NCBI GenBank assembly: GCA_903813345.2
Contig: CAIIXF020000009.1
Span: forward strand, 21,787,759 to 21,851,758
Reading direction: 5' to 3'
DNA from: Owenia fusiformis
Taxonomy: Eukaryota; Annelida; Polychaeta; Sabellida; Oweniidae
Length of the DNA stretch: 64,000 nt
Below, piece after piece: positions 13,601-50,500 of the stretch. The notes beneath the pieces are model-generated. The model saw only the letters and a list, made by a program, of their open reading frames with translations, made no database searches and had not been told where the DNA came from. The number at the start of each line of letters is the position of its first letter. Position 1 is the first letter of the stretch. The translations under genes were made by a program, and so were the position numbers.

Positions 13601-15871
13601 CTCATATTGAAAAAGGCATACCCTCCACAATACCTCAGTGTTCCATACTGGAAATAGTAAAAACCCTTATTTAGCAATTAACATTTACAAAGATTTAATC
13701 ATGCAATTATCTTCTACTTGCAGACCTGGCAGAAATGTTTCTGGGTGCTGAGAGATGAGACAATTGACACACTCAGAAGACTGGAAGTCTACAACACAGA
13801 AACAGACTACACAAATAATAAAACTCCAGTTTACACACTTGATCTTAGCAGTGTAATACGCCTAACTGAAGACTCGAGATCAAAGTCACACCCTAATGCT
13901 CTTATCCTAGTCCGATGTTGTCATGGTCCCATGTACATCGCTTGTGAGACCCAAAATGAGTTGCAGAGCTGGAAGACAGCTTTGGAGTTGGTAGCATTTA
14001 AGACATCAACCGATTCACTCCCTGGCTGTGTAAAATGTAACCCCCAAAAGAGTGAAAAGATCAGAAGCAGCCCAACATCTCCAACAAGCAAGGCAGGACT
14101 CAGTAAATTCTTCCAGAAGGAATCGCCATATGCTCATTTAGAAAGTAAGTTGATATTGTAAAATCGATTTTGAGTGGATCGATTTTTGGCTAAATGTATT
14201 TTATCAGGTATTTGTGAAGCAATTTCTATGTTGAAAGCATTTTAAGGGAATGTTACACATTTTTTAAAAGTCAAAATGACTGATTGTACAACAGATGTTG
14301 TTGTTTCACCTGTTCACCAATCAAATCAAATGAGGTAATGCAATTTGTCAAACAGAAATACAAAACCAGAACATTTGAAAACAACCAACTGGTACACACT
14401 GAGTTAAGTTCAACTGCACTCAAATACAGATTACAAAGGCATAACATGACAAAATGTCACCACCATGCAATTATTGGTCATTAAAATTGGTTACAGACGC
14501 CAAACTGCTGATTGCCAACCACCAAACACCAGCCACAAGAAAATGAGAGACTATAACAATAGATAATAGATAAAAAGGATTTATTTGTACTGATGCCCTA
14601 TAGAGCCAAACGTACATCCTACATCCAATTTTCATTTACAGTAAAAACAGCAATAAAGTAAAGAAAATAGGATACATTCTTCAAATGACTTATAAAATAT
14701 TGCATTGATAATAAGAATCCGGTCTCTACCAATCATTAGATAATATGTCACCACTTCTGGTGAAGACACAATAGCCAACATGTTTAGTCTGAAGGAAGAA
14801 TTCTGAACATGATTATTATTCCAAAATACTATAAAGTATAATGTGTGGGAAATATTTTCACACATGAGAAATGACTAATACCTCCAAAACATGTAAAATA
14901 AAATATTATGTTATGTTATTTCAGATGGGTTTGCAGTTGAGTCACGCCCGACAGCAGCAGCATATCTCCAGGATCTTGTTGGTAACTTCACCCTCCATGT
15001 GCAGGACTCTATCCTTTCCTTCAAGCATCCAACCTCCAGGGAGATTGTCAAGAAATGGCCCCTTACTTGTGTTAGATCAATCACTAACATGGACGAGGGA
15101 AATAGAAGTGTAATAACAATTCAATTAGAGCTTGGTGGGAGAAAATGCCCCACAAAGTGCACATGTCGAGATGGACTTCTCCAGTTCAACACGCAACATG
15201 GTGTCGAGATTTGTAAACTGATCAAAACAACTCTGCCATCTATACATTGTATGATGAACCAAAGTCCTAATGTTGAACTTAATCGTAGGATACGTTCAAA
15301 GAGTGTCGATAAAATGAACTATATCTCAACGAAGAAGAACTCAAATGCATCATTGCTGAGTACTGACAGCATAACTAAACCGGAAATGACGAGATGTCAA
15401 AGCTACAATAATCTTGTACGTAACGTTGTCCAAAGTATTGTACATAAATCTAAAAGTAATGAAAAGATTCTACAAGCTAATAAAGGGAATTCTGGGTACC
15501 TGGAGCCCCTACAAATGACTGGCGGTACTTCCAGTGAAAAACTGAACCAAAACCCAAATGGGACTCCAGTTGCTACTCTAGACACGCCTGATACAAGTGG
15601 GATACGACGTAAAAGTGGCGGGTTCCATTTTGGACATTTTCCAAAAAGTACACATAAACGCAAGAGTCCACCTACCCCTCTTCCCCACCCAGACTATATA
15701 AACTCACTACTTCGGCACTCCCATACTTCAGATTCTGACACCCCAAGTTCTGAATCAGATATTGATGGGGACGTCCCACCTCCTCTGCCACCAAGGACAA
15801 TATCAATGGAACATAAATATGAATATCTTGAGGATGAAGAGGAACATAAATATACATACATTGAAGACTAG
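10672..15871 (+). CDS. DOK-type docking protein (PH + IRS-type PTB), 3 exons
   Basis: Exons: 10672-10782, 13724-14144, 14925-15871; phases 0 and 1 join cleanly to give 492 aa. Exon 1 supplies the start of the PH domain (IVKKGHMSIKRP), exon 2 the rest (WQKCFWVLRD, RRLEVYNTE, LQSWKTALEL; PH about residues 13-130), exon 3 an IRS-type PTB domain (about 180-275: NFTLHVQDSILSF, WPLTCVRSI). The tail carries a class II SH3 ligand PPPLPPR (462-468) and clustered tyrosines 476, 478, 487 and 489 in an acidic setting. DOK proteins are membrane-recruited adaptors: PTB binds NPxpY on receptors, tail phosphotyrosines recruit RasGAP-type SH2 partners. That is family knowledge; the tyrosine roles here are inferred. 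The ATG at 10672 is the first in the exon; an upstream non-coding exon is possible. Which vertebrate DOK paralogue is closest cannot be told. Confidence 0.88.
10783..13723 (+). other. intron 1 of DOK-type gene
   Basis: GTGAGT donor at 10783 and CAG acceptor ending at 13723. No nested gene is seen. Near 11430-11480 there is a piece resembling the GGTGTTCCACTTAGACAGG element found at 54176-54340. Confidence 0.6.
13503..13615. repeat. 31-bp tandem repeat, about 3.5 copies
   Basis: The unit begins TCTCATATTGAAAATAGGCA and ends ATTCATTTGTG. Two central copies are nearly identical, the outer ones diverged. It lies inside DOK intron 1, about 100 bp before the exon 2 acceptor. Confidence 0.8.
14454..14769. 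mobile_element. ATGTCACCACC-family MITE, copy 2, interrupted
   Basis: The left part starts AATGTCACCACCATGC and continues through CCAACCACCAAACACCAGCC; the right end (ATATGTCACCACTTCTGGTG) is displaced by about 200 bp, suggesting an insertion within the element. Located in DOK intron 2. Confidence 0.45.
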
Positions 15872-17062
15872 TCCCAAACATTAGAGTGTCATGTAAAGAC
15901 ACCAGAAGTATATACATGAACATGTAAGGGGTAGACCATCAAATATCTTTACCCATGCTCAGACCTATTATCAGGGGTTTCATTAGCAGCAGGCAACAGG
16001 CGATTTTCAATGGTTGTTTTCACAAAATCGCCTGTTTTTTTAGGGACTTATCAACTTTTCCATGTTGAATTTATGATTTCCATTAATTTGCCTGTTGTTT
16101 TCATTTATTTAGCCTGTTATGAGAAATTCTAGTGAAACCCCTGATTATAATCTTTTCACACTTTTAAAGGCCAAACTTAGCAAACACATTGACACAGGGT
16201 TTGCCCTTCAATATTTAGACCCTCTAAAAAGTAAAGGTCTTTCCTTTTGCACAAGTGGGAGATATTCATGAGTCAAGTCACGAGTATTACATGTATATCA
16301 TCCCACTGCAGACACCATCTTTAACTGAAGTTCTCAACAGTATGGCTTAATTTAAATGATTATTAGTATATACAGGGTGTCCGGAAAGTAAAGATACAAA
16401 TACTCTTATTTTACGAAATTTGGGTTTTTTTAAATGAAATTGTTGTGAAATGTTAATACAAATGATAAATAAATGAAATAAATGAAATTATTAAAAAATC
16501 ACATTAAGTTTTGTATAAAATGAATTTATTAAGTTTTACATGTAGTTTTACATATTGCAATAGCTATTTACACTTCATTCAGTATTGTTCATATGAGTGC
16601 TGCATCCTTCCAAAATAGCATACTCAAATAATAACTGAGTATTCTATTAAAAGATAACACAATTTAAGAACAAAAATCACTTAAAATAAACAACTGGTCA
16701 AAATTTTCTAAATTGCAGATCTTGTCCATCTGTTGCAGAAAAATATTGCATTAAAACATTGGAATATATGAATCAGATAATATAATAAAATTAAAAAGGG
16801 CCAGCCTTTTACTAACATAACATAGTTCAGGGACATTTAATACACAGACATACAATTAATTACTCAGATGCGAGTAGGTAGTTACCAGTTTTGCCACCAG
16901 GTGGCTGATTCGGGGGAAATAACATGGCAGAGTATTACAAAATTCCCTTAAACTTGAATATTCATCAATTTTAGTGGTTCACTTTTCATATTACCCTTAT
17001 GTATCTGATAGTTACACAAATCAAAATATGTCCAGTAAATACAGAATATCACATCATTTTGA
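15872..17062. other. convergent intergenic region, 3' flanks of DOK-type gene and CLC-7
   Basis: Plus-strand AATAAA motifs at about 16466-16485 could serve the DOK-type gene. At about 16373 a mariner-end-like sequence (ACAGGGTGTCCGGAAAGTAA) stands alone. Nothing else is recognised. Confidence 0.4.
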
Positions 17063-17166
17063 GTGATATCATTTTTATCGCCGAGTTGATATCAAATATC
17101 AACACGAGTGAGCGAAGCGAAAGAGTGTTGATATTTGATATCTACGAGGCGATAAAATGATATCAC
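17063..17166. repeat. long near-perfect hairpin
   Basis: Arms of about 48 bp (GTGATATCATTTTTATCGCC on the left, its complement GGCGATAAAATGATATCAC at the right end) enclose a short loop around AGCGAAGCGA. It abuts the element at 17188-17630, which shares the GTGATATCAC motif and may be part of the same unit. Confidence 0.85.
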
Positions 17167-17187
17167 GAGAAATTATGTGATATTGGG

Positions 17188-17630
17188 TTTATCCCATGAT
17201 TACAATTCGCCAATTCTTCGTCAGACGAATTTGCACCGGCCATTTTGATTTGTACTTTACTCACTGCGCAGTAATATGCACTACTTTCTGTACATGATAT
17301 AGTTCGTCATAAATACCATTTTTAATCGTTATTAAGCAGCCTTCTAATCGAATTATATACACAATCGTAATTCAATACACCAATGAAACTTAAAGAGAAT
17401 AAATTAACGGACCTATTTTCTCAAAAGAGAATAAATTATCTGACCTAATTTCCAACAATATTGTGGCGCGAAATGCAAATGTGATATCACACGGATATGC
17501 GTGAGATAAACGATATCACACGCATATGAGTTTGATAAACGATTTTCTGGAAAATATCACACGGATTTCAATAATATCAGAAATATCAATAGCTGTTATT
17601 GTACAGATAACACATTAATCATGGGATAAA
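17188..17630. mobile_element. short inverted-repeat element (TTTATCCCATGATTA ends)
   Basis: The left end TTTATCCCATGATTA and right end TAATCATGGGATAAA are 15-bp perfect inverted repeats. The interior has several GATATCACACGGATATGCG-like repeats and no coding capacity. Family not recognised. Confidence 0.55.
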
Positions 17631-18893
17631 AGAAAATATTATCTGCCCAACACAAGAAAACATATTTCACTTTTTTGTGACTGTACAACATGGGGTCTAT
17701 GGGGAATCTCCCCGACCTAGAAGTCACATTTTCAAAGAAAATCAAATTTTCAAAATTGATAAACTCATTTCAAAACCACATTTCTACAAATAATTTTACA
17801 TGTAGATTCCAAATATGACATCAGTTTGACTGAATTTTGAATTTTTAATAAGGTAAATCAAGATTATTTCTACTCGCATCTAGTCTATTGCGTTAGTGTA
17901 TAAATCATTATAGTATAAAAATTATAACTCAGCAACACTCTCAAGCATATATTGCATTTTCTAAAATATTGTTCTCACTCGAGGGCTATTAAATGTTCCA
18001 AGGATTTGTATCTTCTTCAGTATAGATCTTCATGGAGTGGATATTATGCTAGCGCCATCTTTAGAAGATGTATTTATGATAAACCTGCTTGCTTGAAACA
18101 TCAATTAAATAAATCTTTGAATTTTTGTGTCTGTAGAGTATTATTGAAATCTCATCCCTGCATTTGTTGTTGTTAAAAACAACCATATGTACAAAAATAA
18201 AGAAAATTTTATGGCAATTGAATAAAACATGAAGTTGGTTGTTTCTTTAGAACCAGTAAAGTATATCCTCAGTCCCTGTATATATATATGTGATATTTCA
18301 CATTGCATTGTTCATTTCGCCTCTCTTCATTCACATATTTACACAATGGCATTGCTTTTGATGGCTTTCCATTGATATATATCATGATTAACATAAAAGT
18401 GACTATTAAGTCACTCAGAAATTGTTCTGTATTTCTATGGCAACTTCATCGATGGGGCTTCAACACTGGCTTAGAATAAGTATTTGAAAGCTTTTGCCAG
18501 CTTTGTTGAAAAAATTGCCAAAATGAGAATTTAAAGCAACATGGTTGACTGACTATATACACAAAAGAATAGAGGATGCATAAAAGTAACCCCAAGGATG
18601 AAATAACCACATTTAATACAATTTTGGTAAAAACAGATAATAAATTAACTAATGGATCACATCAAGAAAACAATACAAGCCAAACCATTAAATTAATTCT
18701 CACTTTACTCCCTTCCCCATAAAAAAACTCATCTTTTTTCAGGTTGCTTGATGTGAAAACAATGTAAAAATGCAAAACCGAACCAAACTGAATAATCATA
18801 ATAAGCCCTCCCACTGCAAATGAAATGAGCTTTTTGTTTGGGGTGCATTGATGCGTTGTTGTGATCCTAATATAAACTGCATGCTAGAACGTC
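17631..18893 (-). other. probable CLC-7 3' UTR/flank, otherwise empty
   Basis: Downstream of the CLC-7 stop (minus strand). I could not place a convincing minus-strand polyadenylation signal. No other gene is seen; the open frame at 17952-18176 on + has no recognisable content. Confidence 0.35.
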
Positions 18894-44457
<25,564 letters not shown>

Positions 44458-44510
44458 GTTTTTAAAATGAGGTCATAGTTCAAGGTCATACGTTGTACGC
44501 ATGCGCTAAA
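44458..44510. promoter_or_regulatory. divergent CLC-7 / POLR3E promoter core
   Basis: Only 53 bp separate the two start codons. The interval has an NRF-1-like palindrome ACGCATGCGC (44497-44506), an ERR/SF-1-type extended half site TCAAGGTCA (44480-44488) and a second AGGTCA at 44470. No TATA box. Start sites for both genes must lie very near or within each other's 5' ends. Site identities are by consensus match only. Confidence 0.6.
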
Positions 44511-47500
44511 ATGGATGCCGAAGAAGATCCGGTCGTGCACGAGGTGAGAAAATCATAATTTATTATCGAACTATGGGTGCGAATTCTCTAAAAACATGAA
44601 CTATCATGCGTTACCATACTATTTCGATGCACGATCAATATAAATATTCAACACGACCCAGTTTTCTTGAAAAATAAATTTGAATGCGAAATTTGATTTT
44701 TTCTGTTTTACAAAAATTGCAATCATTTGCATCATTTGATATTTACTCTTTTCCTTAGCCTAGAGACATTTATTTTAATTTATGAATGACCGTTGTGCGT
44801 AATAACCAACAATATTTTGTCAATCACATTTTCATTGCTAGATGATAAGATTGCACGTTTTTCAAATGGTCAATTATCACCCACATGATTTAGTCTATCG
44901 AAGTGTCTAGAGCAAAGTCAGCACTCTCAATGGTAAGTAGTGGTAGTAAGAGCTAAAAGTTCATAAGCTTTTGGCAATTTTTCTATAAAATTACAGACAC
45001 CCTACTTTTCAGACTAAGAATTCGACGTTTCTACACAAGTGTTTCCCTATTATTTTTAGTGACGAAGGTCCATAAGACACCAAGGTGTTATTAAAAATGA
45101 AAGTCCATACCTCAAATTACGTTGAGATCGTAGAAATCAGTTCAAATGTGCTCATTCTTCAACAAAAGTATCACAAACGCGTCATCTCGCTAAATCTCGT
45201 TTAAATCTCTATCCAAATCTCCTCTTCTCAGAGATGCATCCTGGGTAATACAGCATGGAGAATATGGGTCAGACAAAGTCAGCACTATCAATGGTATACT
45301 CTACCGTAAGATATAATAATACTAGAAGTTCACAAACTTTCTGCCATCTTGGTTTCACAACCGCTTCATCTCGCTAAATCTCGTTTGCAATCGGTCAGTG
45401 TAAAATCGTATCCTAAAGCCCGAATCCCGGGAAAGTATTCGGTTTATGGCGCGTGCGCATTAAACCCAGTAATCTGATTGGTTTAAGTTATCATGACGCA
45501 TGCGCGATTAATAACTTTGTAGGAACATTTAATTTGACATAGATGTCACTTACGTTCATATTTCACAGCGTGTCCTACCCATGATGCACCATATATTGCG
45601 GGATTTTTTTTGTTTATTGTCAAAACAAAAACTATACACCCAAAACAAATATAATGATATAATGTCAACCTGCCCTGGATTCGTGGACGTTTGTTGTACA
45701 AACTTAAACCGAACCAATGGCAGAAAAGCACTTTGAATCATGGGAATAAAGTACTTCCCTTAATGAAAAACCGAGCCTCGTAGTTTTACTTTGACCAAGG
45801 CTTGAAAATAATTGAAGTGATAAACCTTCCACTGGCGGATTAGGAGGGGGGGGGGGCGGTGGGCGATATGTATCCCAGAACCTGAATTTTGTGATTTTTC
45901 AATATTTTTCAATGATTTACCGTAGTGACACCCAAATGGAAATATAAACACTTCCGGTAAATATTCGGTTCAAGTGCGAGTTTGGACCAACTTTTGCAAG
46001 TTTGACCAGGAAATCACCTTTCATTTGGTATGTTAGTAACATTTTTGATCGTATTGGGTATGTAAGAATCATATACACGTCGAATTATTAGCATAAATGT
46101 CTCAGTTTGAACGATAAATGGAAATATAACACTTCCGTGAAATTTTGTCACAAACGCCTTATGGACTTTTCTCTATTATATTCCCTATATTTTTAGAATA
46201 TACCATTGATAGTGCTGACTGTGGTCTAGAGTACCTTAAAATTTAAGGCTCTTTAGCCAAATTGCTAAAGAGCCTTAAAATTTAAGGCTATTTAGCTGTG
46301 AACACAGTGTTTTGGCTAGAGAGCCTTTGTGTTTATAATCCGTGTTTACAGTTGGGGACAAAAATAAATGACAGGTCGATTTTCGATCACCATTTCCTAA
46401 TTATGGTGGTCTGAAAGCCCATAATTTCCAATATTGTCTAGATACATATCCCTTAAAATTTGTATATTTTACATTTTGTATAATCTCATCCACTGATTTA
46501 TGGCCTCTTGTAAATTCTCTTATTTTTAACATGGGAAATCCTCACTTGAGCAAATCCACCTGTCATTTATTTATGTCCCCAACTGTATATTGTTTTTTAT
46601 TGAAGTCATCTAAACAATAAAACAACACTCTCGAAAGTTTTTCAACCCAGAATGCCACTTAAAAAATTTCACACATGTTTATCACTATGGAGTTTCAAAA
46701 TTTTTTATCCACTCATGGAAAAACATTCTGGTATAGTGGTTAGGATGCTCGCTTTTCACTTCTGCGGCGTGGGTTCGATTCCCCGACGAAGTTCTTTTTT
46801 TATTATGAATAACAAGCCGGAAGTTTGTTCTCTGAGGTCCGGAAATTATGTACACATTTTTTTCTAGAATTCTTGAGCTTGCACCATCGCTCAATCATCA
46901 ATGTTTAATGAATTTAATCACTTGTATTGGCTTTGCTATAGTCACAAGCTTAGACAATACAGGGAATCCCATTTTAAGATGGCAAAAAGTATGATGAAGA
47001 CCTGGGGATGAAAAGGGATCTTGTTTCTTCTAGATATAGCACATCTTGACGCAGTTTATCATGAATGCAGGGACATCAGCCCAGGGATATCACAGAATAT
47101 ACTCCCAAATCTATTGTCCATTAGATCTCAATGCTGTTTTTTTTAGAATTTTTCTCGTGACGAGATATTTTTGCATAATATTTTGCAAAAACGTCTTCCT
47201 CACAAGTGAGAATTTAAGCACATGAGAGAGCACATATTTGCTAAACAGACGTTGCGATTTACATGTATAGTGGATAAAATGGTAAAAATAACATTTTTCT
47301 GGCTATATACGTGATTGCCTGGTCTTACACCTTCTCTGGTGAACCAGAGACATATATTTTCGATATATACATGAAGGTCCGTTCAAAATCGATGTTTGAA
47401 CCTTTAAAAAGCCAAATTTAGACTGAGGATTGAGGTTCTAAGAACTTTTATTTCTCTCGGTAGATCGGAAGTGATTTATGAGTCGAGCAAAAAGTGATAA

Positions 47501-50500
47501 TGCTGATTTCAATGCTGTTTTTAGGATTTTCCATCTGACAAGATATTTTTTCAAAACTTTTTGCAAAAACTTCCGCTCAAAAGTCTGTTATGTATCAGCG
47601 ATTTTAGGCTAGCATCAAAGTCATCAATAAATGTGACTCTCAGACATTTTTACGTGATTGCCTGGTCTTACACCTTCTCTGGTGAACCTATTTTCGATAT
47701 ATGCATAAAGGTCCATTCAAAGTAAAGTCAACGTTTGAACCTTTAAAAAGCCAAATTTAGACTGAGGATTGAAAAGGTTTTAGAACATTTTTTTTCCCGG
47801 TAGACCGGAAGTAAATTTATGTATCGAGTAAAAAATGATAATGTTCTGTTTATGAAGTGGGGAAGTCAAAACAGTACTAATAGAAGTCATAGTAAGCATT
47901 CAAAGATTATTCAAAACCATTTAAAATTGAATCGACTGCAAAATTGAATTGACTGAAATCTTTATATGTTTTCTTCTTCATCTTCTTTGCGGACCTCAGA
48001 AGACACTTCCGGTTTAATAATCAGTGATTTTATCGATCAAAAAATATTTCTTTTTGAATTTGTCCGATATCTGCTAGTATGGTATGTATATTTGTGCTGA
48101 TTTGTTGGGTATAGAATATGTCAAAGTCGTTTGATCTTGTCCCAGAAGCAATATTTCGTCATTTCTGTCGCCTGGAATTCCTTTAAGGCTCTCTAGCAGA
48201 ATTGGCTATCAAAATGCTAAAGAGCCTTAAAATTTAAGGCTCTTTAGCCGAAATGCTAAAGAACCTTAAAATTTAAGGCTCTTTAGCATTTTGGCTAGAG
48301 AGCCTTAAATTTTAAGGCTCTCCAGGCGCGGCCTTAGTCTATAGAGCTGTTTTGACCACAGGAAGTTGTATCAAGTCATTTTTTGGCCTTACAGAGATTT
48401 TTACACTTTCCCACTCTCAGAACAGATGTATTCCTCACGGATTCCCTCCAAATTCGCGCTGAAAAAAATAGGTGAAACCAATATTTTTCTTCCCAATTGT
48501 GCAAGTTTGGTTGAATTTTGAATATAAGGATCTTGTAGGGGTCCCTCTTGTAGAAAATCTACTTTTGATTTCACCAATTTTTTCACCACGAATTCGGAGA
48601 GAATCTTTGAGGGATACATCTCTTCTGAGAGGTGGGAAGGGCAAAAAGCTCTGTTAGGCCCAAAAATGACTTGATACAACTTCCTGTGGTTTTGACAAGA
48701 CGGCACATTGATTGATCTTGATTCGAAGTCTTGTCAAACACATGCGCTATAATGGTTTTCAGTATTTCATTTGAAGGATGGGACGCACTATTGGGAAATT
48801 ATCAGTCTCATTTAGTGTACATGCCTCTAGAGAAATGCTCTGTGTGTCATGTTCTTTGATTGGGAGGGGGTTGTTTGTATAATATGTACCTATATACCAA
48901 AAGACCTCTTCCTTTAGACCGAGAGATCATCACATTTAGGTAAAACATTTGAGTATTGTGCTGTCATGTTTCAATGAAACAAAACTTGACACTAGATGGA
49001 GCAATAGCAGACTTTTCCTCATGTATAAATAGTAAAGAACAAAGTGGATATTACATCTTCAGATTTTTTTGCCCCCCCTCCCTCATATCAAAAACTCAGT
49101 TTTCATTAAAAATATTTTCAGGTGAATGTCTATCTGTCAAAGAGTTTGGCTGACAATTTGTATCTTCTTCAGGTAAGATATATTAAAATAATTGTATTTA
49201 GTAATCTATTGCATTTGTTTAATCATTTAGGACCCTGCAGTGTATGTTTTTATTATTAATGTGTTGTATTTACTGTATCACAGACAGTTCATTCTTTGTA
49301 AAGAGACTAAGCATTTGAGGTCTTAATATTTTGTTCAATTGAACCTTGGCTCCCCTGTTTCATGAAGGAAATAACTCATTGTATTGCATTTGTGTATTCA
49401 AGTACCCTGTTCGCCCATCTAGTATGACGTATGATGATGTCACAACATTGGCAGCAAGAATGAAACCAGAACAACAGAAGGTAGTCCATTGTTAATATAT
49501 GTTCCCATATATGGTTTTTTCATGAATATCAAAATGACAAATTCTGTTCCTGTTATTGAGTATTTGGAGAAATACCCACTACTACTTTTCTCAAAACTAA
49601 GAGTGATTAAAACATTATCATTAACTGAGTTTCCTTTTAAACTGGTTCAGCTCATCATATCCAACCTAATTGTGTAGCCCACAAGGCACACAATAAAACA
49701 GTATCCTACTAAAAGTGGCCACCATGAAATTTTCCCAGCATGTCCAAAATTTTATCCTTTTTCTTTACAAAGGGTATTGTTTTTATTGAAATTTCATTCA
49801 TACCAAGAAACATCCATTAAAATCTGAAAAATGAAACTTCTAGTCATTATGGGAAACTTATTGCTCTGCTCTATTCAGCGCTTGCATTAGGTTAGAAAAT
49901 TTGTGAGTCCCAAGGACGCAATTTTTTTTTAAAAAGTGTGTCCTTTGAAAAAAAAGTGTGTCCCTTATTTTTCAGTTTTTGATATCTTGCCGCGAATTTA
50001 AAACGGAAGTAAACGTTAATAAATTGAATAAATGCATGTTCGTTCATTGGACAATGAATACATTTTATTTCATGAATAACCTAATATTTGTTTCTGAATA
50101 GGAAAAACTGTGGCGTGTCATGGTTTCAAATCTAAAAATAAACAAAGTCGAAAAAATTCGAGAGAATCATGATTATTTGTAAATATTCAACATGTTGAGC
50201 CTTATTTACGATTCAAATAAAGGTGAGAGATCATAGTTATTTGTTTTTGTTAGGTATCGTTATAAACACATTGTAGTATTGACCTAAAAAAATTTGCGTC
50301 CAAAAAAACGGAAATATTTTCAATTTTTGCGTCCTCCAAATTATTTTTGAGTCCTTAACTTGTACGGGACGCCATTAATGCAAGCCCTGTCTATTGCTGT
50401 ATTTCAGATTGAACTGGAGTTACGAGTTAACACAGCAAGTGCCAATTATTCTAAAAGCAAAGGAGAGCAGATTGCACTGAATGTAGATGGGGCACAGGAC

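Noticed and set aside
46722-46794. Functional tRNA-Glu gene
   Set aside because: The acceptor and anticodon stems do not pair, so only a relic or SINE head is supported.
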